Shown here one piece after another: positions 8,362 to 16,741 of a stretch of 64,000 bases of DNA (the stretch's first letter is position 1; each line of letters opens with the position of its first letter). The stretch comes from Bacillus cereus ATCC 14579 (lineage in GTDB: Bacteria; Bacillota; Bacilli; Bacillales; Bacillaceae_G): NCBI RefSeq assembly GCF_000007825.1, contig NC_004722.1, positions 297,501 through 361,500 on the forward strand. The letters are read 5' to 3'. The position numbers and the translations under genes were made by a program. Under the pieces are notes generated by a model, which was not told the DNA's origin, did no database searches, and worked only from the letters and a program-made list of their open reading frames with translations.

Positions 8362-9761
8362 AGGGGTTAAACGAAGAATGTGGCGTTTTCGGAATTTGGG
8401 GGCATGAAAATGCAGCACAAGTTTCATACTACGGATTGCACAGTTTACAGCACCGTGGGCAAGAAGGCGCAGGCATTGTCGTAAATAATGGGGAAAAAAT
8501 CGTCGGTCACAAGGGGTTAGGTTTAATATCAGAAGTGTTTTCAAGAGGTGAGCTAGAAGGATTAAATGGAAAATCAGCGATCGGACATGTACGATATGCA
8601 ACAGCTGGTGGAAGTGAAGTTGCTAACGTTCAACCATTGTTGTTCCGTTTTTCCGATCATAGTATGGCGTTAGCTCATAACGGAAATTTAATTAACGCAA
8701 AAATGCTTCGTCGTGAATTAGAAGCAGAGGGCAGTATTTTTCAAACTAGTTCAGATACAGAAGTACTTTTACATCTTATTAAACGTAGTACGAAAGATTC
8801 TTTAATTGAAAGTGTAAAAGAAGCTTTAAACAAAGTGAAAGGTGCGTTTGCGTATCTTTTACTAACTGGAAATGAAATGATCGTTGCATTAGATCCGAAT
8901 GGGTTCCGTCCGCTTTCAATTGGAAAGATGGGGGATGCTTACGTTGTAGCATCTGAAACATGTGCTTTTGATGTAGTAGGTGCAACATACATTCGTGATG
9001 TAGAACCGGGTGAATTACTTATCATTAATGATGAAGGAATTCACGTAGATCGTTTCACAAACGATGTAGAACATGCAATTTGTAGTATGGAATACATTTA
9101 CTTTGCACGACCAGATTCTAATATTGCAGGCGTTAACGTTCATGCAGCACGTAAGAATATGGGGAAACGTTTAGCGGCAGAAGCTCCTATTGAAGCAGAT
9201 GTTGTTACTGGTGTACCAGACTCTAGTATTTCAGCTGCGATTGGCTATGCGGAGGCGACAGGTATTCCATATGAGTTAGGATTAATTAAAAATCGTTACG
9301 TTGGACGTACGTTTATTCAACCTTCTCAGGAACTGCGAGAGCAAGGGGTTAAGATGAAACTTTCCGCAGTAAGAGGTGTAGTTGAAGGGAAACGAGTTGT
9401 TATGATTGATGACTCTATCGTAAGAGGAACGACAAGTAAACGAATTGTTCGTATGCTTCGTGAAGCTGGAGCGACAGAAGTTCACGTAAGAATTGCTTCA
9501 CCACCTCTGAAATATCCATGTTTCTATGGCATTGATATTCAAACGAGAAAAGAATTAATTGCAGCAAATCATACAGTAGAAGAAATCCGTGAAATGATCG
9601 GAGCAGATTCTTTAACATTTTTAAGCGAAGATGGATTAGTAGATGCAATTGGACGTCCATATGAAGGGAAATATGGTGGCCTATGCATGGCTTACTTTAA
9701 TGGGGACTATCCAACAGCTCTTTATGATTATGAGCAAGAGCTTTTAGAAAGTATGAAATAA
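8346..9761 (+). CDS. purF: amidophosphoribosyltransferase PurF
   Basis: PurF catalyses the first committed purine step, replacing the pyrophosphate of PRPP with ammonia from glutamine. The 471-residue protein starts MLAEIKGLNEECGVFG. As in B. subtilis, an 11-residue propeptide would be cleaved to expose Cys12 as the N-terminal nucleophile. The PRPP loop VVMIDDSIVRGTT lies near residue 345. C-terminal cysteines (about residues 390 and 440) and others match the Fe-S type of PurF. ATG at 8346 is chosen over an in-frame TTG at 8328 because it gives the known propeptide length. Confidence 0.97.
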   Translation: MLAEIKGLNEECGVFGIWGHENAAQVSYYGLHSLQHRGQEGAGIVVNNGEKIVGHKGLGLISEVFSRGELEGLNGKSAIGHVRYATAGGSEVANVQPLLFRFSDHSMALAHNGNLINAKMLRRELEAEGSIFQTSSDTEVLLHLIKRSTKDSLIESVKEALNKVKGAFAYLLLTGNEMIVALDPNGFRPLSIGKMGDAYVVASETCAFDVVGATYIRDVEPGELLIINDEGIHVDRFTNDVEHAICSMEYIYFARPDSNIAGVNVHAARKNMGKRLAAEAPIEADVVTGVPDSSISAAIGYAEATGIPYELGLIKNRYVGRTFIQPSQELREQGVKMKLSAVRGVVEGKRVVMIDDSIVRGTTSKRIVRMLREAGATEVHVRIASPPLKYPCFYGIDIQTRKELIAANHTVEEIREMIGADSLTFLSEDGLVDAIGRPYEGKYGGLCMAYFNGDYPTALYDYEQELLESMK

Positions 9762-9774
9762 GAAAAGTGAAACA

Positions 9775-9802
9775 AGCTTCTACTTCTTTTGATGTAGAAG
9801 CT
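9775..9802 (+). promoter_or_regulatory. hairpin between purF and purM
   Basis: AGCTTCTAC (9775-9783) pairs with GTAGAAGCT (9794-9802) over a 10-base loop, in the 105-base gap between purF and purM. There is no clear T tract, so read-through is expected. Confidence 0.55.
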
Positions 9803-9866
9803 AGCTCCTTTCTTAAAATAGCCCGCCCTGGATGGGGAGAAATTAAAAGACGAGGTGTAAATAACG

Positions 9867-10907
9867 ATGGCGAATGCATATAAGCAAGCAGGAGTAGATA
9901 TTGAAGCTGGATATGAAGCGGTATCTCGCATGAAAAAACACGTACAAACAACTATGAGAAAAGAAGTACTAGGCGGTTTAGGCGGTTTTGGAGGTATGTT
10001 TGATCTATCAAAATTTGCATTAGAAGAACCTGTATTAGTATCTGGAACAGATGGCGTGGGAACGAAATTGATGCTCGCTTTTATGGCAGATAAACATGAC
10101 ACAATTGGTATTGATGCAGTAGCAATGTGTGTAAATGATATTGTTGTCCAAGGAGCAGAGCCGCTTTTCTTCCTTGATTATATTGCTTGTGGTAAAGCTG
10201 AACCTAGTAAAATTGAAAACATCGTCAAAGGTATATCAGAGGGCTGTCGCCAAGCTGGTTGTGCATTAATCGGTGGAGAAACAGCTGAAATGCCAGGAAT
10301 GTATTCTACGGAAGAATATGATTTAGCTGGTTTTACAGTTGGGATTGTTGATAAAAAGAAAATTGTAACAGGTGAAAAGATTGAAGCTGGTCACGTGCTA
10401 ATTGGCTTAGCATCTAGCGGTATTCATAGCAATGGTTACTCTTTAGTAAGAAAAGTGTTACTAGAAGATGGGGAACTATCTTTAGAGCGTATTTATGGCC
10501 GCTTAGAACTACCTCTTGGTGAAGAATTATTAAAACCAACGAAAATTTATGTCAAACCTATTTTAGAACTATTGAAGAAACATGAAGTATACGGTATGGC
10601 GCATATTACAGGTGGTGGATTTATTGAAAATATTCCACGCATGTTGCCAGAAGGAATCGGTGCCGAGATTGAACTAGGATCTTGGGAAATTCAGCCGATC
10701 TTTAGTTTGCTTCAAGAAGTTGGAAAACTGGAAGAAAAAGAAATGTTCAATATTTTTAACATGGGTATTGGTATGGTAGTAGCAGTGAAGGAAGAAGATG
10801 CAAAAGATGTTGTTCGTCTTCTTGAAGAGCAAGGAGAAATGGCTCGTATTATTGGACGTACTATACAAGGAGCTGGCGTTACTTTTAATGGGGGCACAGC
10901 ACTATGA
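9867..10907 (+). CDS. purM: AIR synthetase PurM
   Basis: PurM closes the imidazole ring, converting FGAM to AIR with ATP. The 346-residue protein has the expected AIRS fold landmarks: glycine-rich GGLGGFGGMFDL near residue 37, SGTDGVGTKLMLA at about 56-68, the metal and nucleotide segment DAVAMCVNDI, and GGETAEMPGMY near residue 137. It starts at ATG 9867 after GAGGTG and overlaps purN by four bases (ATGA). Confidence 0.97.
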   Translation: MANAYKQAGVDIEAGYEAVSRMKKHVQTTMRKEVLGGLGGFGGMFDLSKFALEEPVLVSGTDGVGTKLMLAFMADKHDTIGIDAVAMCVNDIVVQGAEPLFFLDYIACGKAEPSKIENIVKGISEGCRQAGCALIGGETAEMPGMYSTEEYDLAGFTVGIVDKKKIVTGEKIEAGHVLIGLASSGIHSNGYSLVRKVLLEDGELSLERIYGRLELPLGEELLKPTKIYVKPILELLKKHEVYGMAHITGGGFIENIPRMLPEGIGAEIELGSWEIQPIFSLLQEVGKLEEKEMFNIFNMGIGMVVAVKEEDAKDVVRLLEEQGEMARIIGRTIQGAGVTFNGGTAL

Positions 10908-11491
10908 GTAGATTAGCAGTTTTTGCTTCTGGAAGCGGATCTAACTTTCAATCTCTCGTTAATGCGGTAGAAGAAAAAAGATTGGATGCAGAAATTAGTT
11001 TATTAGTATGTGATAAACCAGAAGCACGCGCTGTTGGACGGGCAAATTATCATCATATTCCGTGTTTTGCTTTTTCAGCGAAAGCATATGAGTCAAAAGA
11101 AGCATTTGAAAAAGAGATATTAAAGAAGCTAGAAGAATATGAAATTGATTATGTTATTTTAGCTGGATATATGCGGTTAATCGGGCCGACGTTACTAGAA
11201 GCATACGGCGGGAAGATTATTAATATTCATCCATCATTACTACCGAGCTTTCCGGGTAAAGATGCTGTCGGTCAAGCGTTAGAAGCAGGTGTGAAAGTAA
11301 CTGGAGTAACAATTCATTATGTAGATGCAGGTATGGATACAGGGCCAATTATTGCGCAAGAAGCAGTGGTTGTTTCTGAAGGGGATACGAGAGAAAGTTT
11401 ACAAAAGAAAATTCAACAAGTTGAACATAAATTATACGTAAATACAGTGAATCAAATTGTTCAGTCTGTGAAAGAATCAACTGTTAACTAA
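10904..11491 (+). CDS. purN: GAR transformylase PurN
   Basis: PurN transfers a formyl group from 10-formyltetrahydrofolate to glycinamide ribonucleotide. The 195-residue protein has the catalytic triad of the family: Asn107 and His109 in NIHPSLLPSFPG, and Asp145 in DAGMDTGPII. The N-terminal ASGSGSNFQSL loop binds the substrate phosphate. It is coupled to purM by an ATGA overlap and followed by purH after 24 bases. Confidence 0.97.
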   Translation: MSRLAVFASGSGSNFQSLVNAVEEKRLDAEISLLVCDKPEARAVGRANYHHIPCFAFSAKAYESKEAFEKEILKKLEEYEIDYVILAGYMRLIGPTLLEAYGGKIINIHPSLLPSFPGKDAVGQALEAGVKVTGVTIHYVDAGMDTGPIIAQEAVVVSEGDTRESLQKKIQQVEHKLYVNTVNQIVQSVKESTVN

Positions 11492-11515
11492 CATACAACC
11501 AGGGGTGAAGGATAA

Positions 11516-13051
11516 ATGAAAAAGCGTGCATTAGTAAGTGTTTCAGATAAAACAGGAGTAGTAGAATTTGTTAAAGGGTTACTAGAACAAGGGATTGAAG
11601 TTATTTCAACAGGTGGTACGAAAAAGTTATTAGAAGAAAACGGTTTACAAGTAATTGGTATTTCTGAAGTAACTGGTTTCCCTGAAATTATGGATGGCCG
11701 TGTGAAAACGTTACATCCAAATATTCATGGTGGTCTATTAGCAGTTCGTGATAATGAAACACATGTAACACAAATGAATGAATTAGGTATGGAGCCAATT
11801 GACTTTGTTGTTGTTAACTTATATCCATTTAAAGAAACAATCGCTAAGCCTGATGTAACATTTGCTGATGCAATTGAAAATATTGATATCGGTGGCCCGA
11901 CAATGATTCGCTCTGCTGCGAAAAATCATAAATTCGTATCTGTAATTGTAGATCCAGTAGATTATGATATTGTGTTAGCAGAACTGAAAGAGAACGGTGA
12001 AGTAGCAGAGGAAACAAAACGTAAACTAGCAGCGAAAGTATTCCGTCATACAGCAGCGTATGATGCGTTAATTTCTAACTACTTAACAGAGCAAATGGGT
12101 GAAGAAAGTCCAGAAACATTAACTGTGACATTTGAGAAAAAGCAAGACTTACGTTATGGCGAGAACCCACATCAAAAGGCAACTTTCTATAAAGCGCCAT
12201 TCGCGGCAACTTCTTCTGTTGCATACGCAGAACAATTACACGGTAAAGAATTATCGTATAACAATATTAATGATGCAGACGCAGCACTTAGCATCGTAAA
12301 AGAATTTACAGAACCAGCAGTAGTAGCAGTAAAACATATGAATCCATGTGGTGTTGGAGTAGGAACTGATATTCACGAAGCATATACTCGCGCTTATGAA
12401 GCAGATCCAGTATCAATTTTCGGCGGTATTATTGCAGCAAATCGTGAAATTGATAAAGCTACAGCAGAAAAGTTACATGAAATTTTCTTAGAAATTGTTA
12501 TCGCACCTTCGTTCTCGCAAGAAGCTTTAGAAGTGTTACAAAGTAAGAAGAACTTACGTTTATTAACTATAAATATTGAAAAAGCGACAAGTGCAAGCAA
12601 AAAACTAACTTCTGTACAAGGTGGACTTCTCGTTCAAGAAGAAGATACGTTATCATTAGATGAAAGTACAATTTCAATTCCAACGAAACGTGAACCTTCA
12701 GAGCAAGAATGGAAAGATTTAAAACTAGCTTGGAAAGTTGTAAAACATGTGAAATCAAACGCAATTGTTTTAGCGAAAGATGACATGACAATTGGCGTCG
12801 GTGCGGGACAGATGAACCGTGTAGGTTCTGCAAAAATCGCAATTACACAAGCTGGTGAAAAAGCACAAGGTAGCGCACTTGCATCTGATGCTTTCTTCCC
12901 AATGCCAGATACATTAGAAGAAGCAGCAAAAGCAGGAATTACAGCAATCATTCAACCAGGCGGATCAATCCGTGATGAAGATTCTATTAAAGTGGCAGAT
13001 ACTTATGGGATTGCTATGGTGTTCACTGGCGTACGTCATTTCAAACACTAA
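11516..13051 (+). CDS. purH: bifunctional AICAR transformylase / IMP cyclohydrolase PurH
   Basis: PurH carries out the last two steps to IMP. The N-terminal third (about residues 1-200) is the MGS-like IMP cyclohydrolase domain, with STGGTKK and RVKTLHPNIHGG. The rest is AICAR formyltransferase, with the catalytic KHMNPCGVG motif (Lys273, His274) and DAFFPMPDTLEEAAKAG near the C-terminus. Length 511 is normal. It has a clear GGGGTGAAGG ribosome binding site. The repeat block that follows separates it from purD. Confidence 0.97.
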   Translation: MKKRALVSVSDKTGVVEFVKGLLEQGIEVISTGGTKKLLEENGLQVIGISEVTGFPEIMDGRVKTLHPNIHGGLLAVRDNETHVTQMNELGMEPIDFVVVNLYPFKETIAKPDVTFADAIENIDIGGPTMIRSAAKNHKFVSVIVDPVDYDIVLAELKENGEVAEETKRKLAAKVFRHTAAYDALISNYLTEQMGEESPETLTVTFEKKQDLRYGENPHQKATFYKAPFAATSSVAYAEQLHGKELSYNNINDADAALSIVKEFTEPAVVAVKHMNPCGVGVGTDIHEAYTRAYEADPVSIFGGIIAANREIDKATAEKLHEIFLEIVIAPSFSQEALEVLQSKKNLRLLTINIEKATSASKKLTSVQGGLLVQEEDTLSLDESTISIPTKREPSEQEWKDLKLAWKVVKHVKSNAIVLAKDDMTIGVGAGQMNRVGSAKIAITQAGEKAQGSALASDAFFPMPDTLEEAAKAGITAIIQPGGSIRDEDSIKVADTYGIAMVFTGVRHFKH

Positions 13052-13056
13052 TAGAG

Positions 13057-13213
13057 GATGTTTAAAAAGTCCGGTCAAGATAACCTTCGCATGTCGTCGT
13101 TGCATCGCCAGTGCGGTACTCATGTAGGAAAGCTACACTCCGTGTCCTCCTGGCAAATGCGCCTAGACCTGCTCGGTGCTCTTGATCCTCCTTTTTAAAC
13201 CTTTATTGATATG
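13057..13213 (+). repeat. bcr1-like repeat, copy 1
   Basis: This 157-bp unit has a 141-bp core bounded by GTTTAAAAAG (13060-13069) and its inverse CTTTTTAAAC (13191-13200). The imperfect inverted ends extend about 25 bp, and further internal pairing (GCCAG/CTGGC, TGTAG/CTACA) would fold the RNA into one long hairpin. Size, hairpin form and nearby TTTAT fit the bcr1 element of the B. cereus group. That identity is from memory and not checked by alignment. Confidence 0.75.
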
Positions 13214-13370
13214 GATGTTTAAAAAGTCCGGTCAAGATAACCTTCGCATGTCGTCGTTGCATCGCCAGTGCGGTACTCATGTAGGAAAACTACACTCCGT
13301 GTTCTCCTGGCAAATGCGCCTAGACCTGCTCGGTGCTCTTGATCCTCCTTTTTAAACCTTTATTGATAGG
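13214..13370 (+). repeat. bcr1-like repeat, copy 2
   Basis: A head-to-tail copy with exactly the same 157-bp period. By eye it differs from copy 1 at only about three positions (GAAAGCT to GAAAACT, GTGTCC to GTGTTC, and one spacer base). The two spacers both read CTTTATTGATA. Near identity points to a recent tandem duplication. Confidence 0.75.
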
Positions 13371-13412
13371 GATGTTTAAAAAGTCCGGTCGAGATAACCT
13401 TTTATTGATATG
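13371..13412 (+). repeat. bcr1-like repeat, internally deleted remnant
   Basis: The first 30 or so bases of the unit (GATGTTTAAAAAGTCCGGTC) jump straight to the last part (CTTTTATTGATATG), so roughly 115 bp of the middle are missing. It ends about 60 bp before purD. Confidence 0.65.
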
Positions 13413-13473
13413 AAAAAGCAAACTAGGAGCATAGCTTCTAGTTTGTACTTATTTAATTATTGGGGGATGAAAT

Positions 13474-14745
13474 ATGAATGTTTTAGTAATTGGCCGCGGT
13501 GGGCGTGAGCATGCTTTAGCTTGGAAGTTTGCACAATCTGAAAAAGTAGAAAAGGTATATGTAGCACCAGGTAATGAAGGTATGAGAGATGTTGCAACAC
13601 CAGTTGATATTGATGAAAATGATTTTGATGCATTAGTTTTATTTGCAAAAGAGAATAATGTTGAGTTAACTTTCGTTGGACCAGAAATTCCGCTTATGAA
13701 TGGAATTGTTGATTGTTTTAAAGAAGAGGGACTTCGCGTATTTGGTCCGAATAAAGCGGCTGCTGTTATTGAAGGTAGTAAAGCTTTTACAAAAGAGCTT
13801 ATGAAAAAGTATGATATTCCAACTGCGGCGTACGAAACTTTTACAGATTATGAAGAAGCAGTACAGTACATTCAAAAAGTTGGTGCACCAATCGTTATTA
13901 AAGCTGACGGCCTAGCTGCGGGTAAAGGGGTAACGGTAGCAATGACGCTTGAAGAGGCATTACAAGCTGTGAAAGAAATGCTACAAGATGTGAAATTCGG
14001 CGCGGCAAGTAAGAAGATCGTTATTGAAGAGTTTTTAGATGGACAAGAATTTTCATTAATGGCATTCGTGAATGGAACAACTGTACATCCAATGGTAATC
14101 GCCCAAGATCATAAAAGAGCTTTTGATGGTGATAAAGGTCCAAATACGGGCGGAATGGGTGCATATTCTCCAGTACCACAAATTCCAGAATCAGCAGTTC
14201 AAGAAGCGATTCAAACCGTATTACATCCAACTGCTAAGGCGATGATTGCAGAAAACCGTTCGTTTACAGGTATTTTATACGCAGGTCTTATTTTAACAAA
14301 TGATGGTCCGAAGGTAATTGAATTTAATGCACGCTTCGGTGATCCTGAAACAGAAGTTGTATTACCTCGCTTAGAAAATGATTTAGTTGACGTATGTAAC
14401 GCTGTATTAGATGAAAGTGAACTAACGTTACAATGGTCAGAAGAAGCTGTAATCGGTGTTGTACTTGCTTCTAAAGGATATCCAGAAGCATATAAAAAAG
14501 GTGATATTATTAGTGGACTAGATGCACTGCAAGATGTGATTGTTTTCCATGCAGGTACAGCAATGAAACATGGGGACTTTGTAACGAACGGTGGCCGTGT
14601 ATTATTTGTTGCTTGTAAGGCAAATAGTTTACAAGAAGCAAAAGATAAAGTATATAAAGAAATCGGTAAAATTGAGAGTGATGGTCTATTTTATCGAAGT
14701 GATATAGGATATCGTGCAATTGGGCATGAGATGACGAAAAGTTAA
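13474..14745 (+). CDS. purD: GAR synthetase PurD
   Basis: PurD joins phosphoribosylamine and glycine using ATP, the second step of the pathway. The 423-residue ATP-grasp protein starts MNVLVIGRGGREHALAWK, the standard glycine-rich N-terminus. It has KADGLAAGKGV near residue 145, GPNTGGMGAYSP near residue 220 and the metal-binding EFNARFGDPETE near residue 285. ATG at 13474 follows GGGGGATG. It is the last pur gene and is cut off from purH by about 420 bp of repeats, yet no promoter stands out there, so it is probably transcribed through the repeats. Confidence 0.97.
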   Translation: MNVLVIGRGGREHALAWKFAQSEKVEKVYVAPGNEGMRDVATPVDIDENDFDALVLFAKENNVELTFVGPEIPLMNGIVDCFKEEGLRVFGPNKAAAVIEGSKAFTKELMKKYDIPTAAYETFTDYEEAVQYIQKVGAPIVIKADGLAAGKGVTVAMTLEEALQAVKEMLQDVKFGAASKKIVIEEFLDGQEFSLMAFVNGTTVHPMVIAQDHKRAFDGDKGPNTGGMGAYSPVPQIPESAVQEAIQTVLHPTAKAMIAENRSFTGILYAGLILTNDGPKVIEFNARFGDPETEVVLPRLENDLVDVCNAVLDESELTLQWSEEAVIGVVLASKGYPEAYKKGDIISGLDALQDVIVFHAGTAMKHGDFVTNGGRVLFVACKANSLQEAKDKVYKEIGKIESDGLFYRSDIGYRAIGHEMTKS

Positions 14746-14752
14746 TATGTAA

Positions 14753-14784
14753 AAATCCCGCTGAGGAATCAGCGGGATTTTTTA
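14753..14784 (+). terminator. pur operon terminator
   Basis: AAATCCCGCTGA (14753-14764) pairs with TCAGCGGGATTT (14769-14780) across GGAA, followed by a T run. The T run overlaps the stop of the minus-strand gene that follows. Confidence 0.95.
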
Positions 14785-14946
14785 TGCATCTTTATCTTTT
14801 TTTAATTTCCCTTTTTGCTTTGCCATTTCTCGAAGTAAATACTCGATGTGTGCATTGACGCTACGAAATTCATCATTTGCCCATTTTTCGATGACTGCGT
14901 GTAATTCAGGATCAATACGTAATGGAAAGCTTTTCTTTTTAGCCAT
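14782..14946 (-). CDS. small Arc-type ribbon-helix-helix protein
   Basis: A 54-residue basic protein, MAKKKSFPLRIDPELHAVIEKW..., with the layout of an Arc/CopG-type ribbon-helix-helix DNA-binding protein: a short beta strand (KSFPLRIDP), then two helices (ELHAVIEKWANDEF and SVNAHIEYLLREMAKQK). It lies 15 bases downstream of the SPFH gene on the same strand and is probably co-transcribed with it. A weak AAGGGC site overlaps the SPFH stop. Such proteins often repress their own operon; the palindrome at 15820-15849 is a natural candidate operator. Target and function are inferred. Confidence 0.75.
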   Translation of the reverse strand: MAKKKSFPLRIDPELHAVIEKWANDEFRSVNAHIEYLLREMAKQKGKLKKDKDA

Positions 14947-14961
14947 AATTACTTATAGCCC

Positions 14962-15807
14962 TTAGTATAGGCTTCCTGTATTAATAACTGGTTGCGCACC
15001 TTTATCTGAAACGATGGCAACTAATAAGTTGTTTACCATATTTGCTTTACGCTCGTCATCGAGTTCTAGTACGCCTTCTTCATCTAACATATGGATGGAA
15101 TCTTTCGCCATCTTCACAGCACCTTCAACAATTTCTTTTCTAGCAGCTAATACTGCTTTTGCTTGCTGGCGTTGTAGCATTGCATGGGCAATTTCTGTTG
15201 CGTAAGCTAAGTGCGTTAAACGAGTTTCTAATACTTCTACACCAGCAATTTCAAGACGCGCCTCTAACTCACGTTTTAATTCTTCAGAGATTTCTTCAGT
15301 ATTTCCGCGTAACGTAACGCAGGTTTCATCTTGGAAATTGTCATAAGGATATTTTGTTGCAACATGGCGGATTGCCGTTTCGCTTTGAATTTCTACAAAT
15401 CGATCATAATGTTCAACACCAAACATTGCTTTTGCAGAATCAACAACTTTATATACGATAACAGCTGCAATTTCAATTGGATTTCCATCAACGTCATTTA
15501 CTTTTAATTTTTTACTGTTAAAGTTTTCAACACGTAAAGATACAGTTTGACGGAATGCGAACGGAATCGTTAAAAATAAACCGTTTTGACGAATTGTTCC
15601 TAAATAATTACCGAAGAACGTAATAACCTTCGCTTGATTCGGTTGAACAATACCGATACCTGTAGCGAGAACTGCGGCTAATATAATAGTTAGTGCCGCT
15701 CCTATGAAAATTTCTTGTGCAAGGAAAAATACACCGATAGCAGCTAAAATCAAAATTCCAATAATACCGAGAAAACCATTTACATAAAATACTTGTTTTT
15801 CTTTCAT
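14962..15807 (-). CDS. SPFH/band 7 domain membrane protein
   Basis: This 281-residue protein belongs to the stomatin/prohibitin/flotillin (SPFH) superfamily, membrane-anchored scaffolds often linked to lipid microdomains or membrane stress. Two close hydrophobic segments (about residues 10-30 and 33-52) form the N-terminal anchor. The SPFH core (IGIVQPNQAKVITFFGNYLGT... to about residue 200) follows, ending with RLTHLAYATEIAHAMLQRQQAKAVLAARKEIVEG, the typical coiled-coil-prone end of SPFH. ATG at 15807 has an AGGAGG site. It heads a two-gene unit with the ribbon-helix-helix protein. The specific role is unknown. Confidence 0.88.
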   Translation of the reverse strand: MKEKQVFYVNGFLGIIGILILAAIGVFFLAQEIFIGAALTIILAAVLATGIGIVQPNQAKVITFFGNYLGTIRQNGLFLTIPFAFRQTVSLRVENFNSKKLKVNDVDGNPIEIAAVIVYKVVDSAKAMFGVEHYDRFVEIQSETAIRHVATKYPYDNFQDETCVTLRGNTEEISEELKRELEARLEIAGVEVLETRLTHLAYATEIAHAMLQRQQAKAVLAARKEIVEGAVKMAKDSIHMLDEEGVLELDDERKANMVNNLLVAIVSDKGAQPVINTGSLY

Positions 15808-15819
15808 ATGATCGCCTCC

Positions 15820-15849
15820 TGATATAAAAATGATATCACTTTTATATCA
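15820..15849. promoter_or_regulatory. 30-bp palindrome, candidate operator of the SPFH operon
   Basis: TGATATAAAA (15820-15829) is repeated in inverse as TTTTATATCA (15840-15849), with another small palindrome, GATATC, at the centre. It begins 13 bp upstream of the SPFH start codon, just beyond the ribosome binding site. Multiple TGATAT half-sites suit a ribbon-helix-helix dimer-of-dimers. Confidence 0.5.
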
Positions 15850-15963
15850 TTTTAAGCAAGAGGTATGCACCTAATTTTCTGAATTTTATTGATTGATATC
15901 TTTTATATACATTTTAAGGCCGAAAAAGAGAATGTACGTTCTGTTTTATGGTAAAATAAAGAA

Positions 15964-15993
15964 GACTTAACCGCCCACTGCAGCAGCTAAGTC
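15964..15993 (-). terminator. possible terminator of the DUF2892 gene
   Basis: On the minus strand GACTTA and TAAGTC pair around an 18-base loop and are followed by TTCTTTATTTT. The stem is short, so this is a weak call. Confidence 0.4.
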
Positions 15994-16026
15994 CCTTTGA
16001 GAGCATCTTGCATCGTGACAAATGAT

Positions 16027-16404
16027 TCAAAGCGGTTTTGCCAGGATTATATTTTCAATCGCTGACTCAATCTCTTTGTCAGAAGCGTCATAACTTCCTT
16101 TTGACTTTGGCTTGTCATGAGTGGAAGTTTGATTCACTTCTTCTTTAGCATGTCCTTTTTCAGCAAAATTCATGCTAGGCATTTTAAATGCCCCCATATT
16201 CATGTATTTTCCGAATTTCCACATTTCAACAACAGGGCAGAAACGAACAATTCCTTCTGCAACTTTCATTGCACCAATCCATAGAAAAATGTTAGACCAA
16301 GTGCACCACGGCTTGCGTACAAGTTTAGTTGCACTACATCCGAAGAGGACAAGCCCAAGTGTAATTCGAATTAGAGCGTTTATTGTCCCGATATTTTGCT
16401 TCAT
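16027..16404 (-). CDS. DUF2892 (YgaP-like) membrane protein
   Basis: A 125-residue protein starting MKQNIGTINALIRITLGLVLF, which matches the DUF2892/YgaP transmembrane domain found beside or fused to rhodaneses. Two membrane segments (about residues 8-24 and 36-54) are followed by RFCPVVEMW, close to the RFCPLY motif typical of the domain. The tail beyond residue 75 is hydrophilic, unusually long for the family, and unassigned. ATG at 16404 has a clear AAGGAG site. A longer frame from 16497 lacks one. No rhodanese gene is adjacent. Confidence 0.8.
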   Translation of the reverse strand: MKQNIGTINALIRITLGLVLFGCSATKLVRKPWCTWSNIFLWIGAMKVAEGIVRFCPVVEMWKFGKYMNMGAFKMPSMNFAEKGHAKEEVNQTSTHDKPKSKGSYDASDKEIESAIENIILAKPL

Positions 16405-16741
16405 TAGAAAAACACTCCTTTTTATGAAAGTTGAAATAGATAATACTATTTCTTTTATTAGTATCCCGTTTGATTTTTGGGATATGTAATCCAACATTTG
16501 ACGTGGAAAAAGATGTTGGAATGTGCGTGTGTGTAAGTAACTTTTTTTGTTATAATGAAAGAATGCATAAAAGGAACTTCAAAATTAAATCCTCTAGTTT
16601 AAAAAATATGGAAGAGGTAATTCCAAACTTAATTCTCCGTTTTAAACAAATATTTAAGATGAAGTTAAAACAATAATGATGAAAATAAACTGTTATTTTG
16701 AACAGAAATATATATAACTAGAGAAAAGGAAGGGTGTTTTC
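16405..16741. other. 337-bp intergenic region between divergent DUF2892 and pcrB
   Basis: It holds an inverted repeat, ATACTA-N10-TAGTAT (16443-16464), near the minus-strand DUF2892 promoter area, and a TATAAT -10 box at 16551-16556 facing pcrB with no good -35. A 37-codon ORF (16563-16676) lacks a ribosome binding site. Nothing else is evident. Confidence 0.5.

Noticed and set aside
13057..13412. Insertion sequence or CRISPR between purH and purD
   Set aside because: No transposase frame, and the repeats are contiguous 157-bp units rather than short repeats with unique spacers.
16563..16676. 37-codon ORF upstream of pcrB
   Set aside because: No ribosome binding site, and its ATG lies only about seven bases after a possible -10 box; no recognisable protein.
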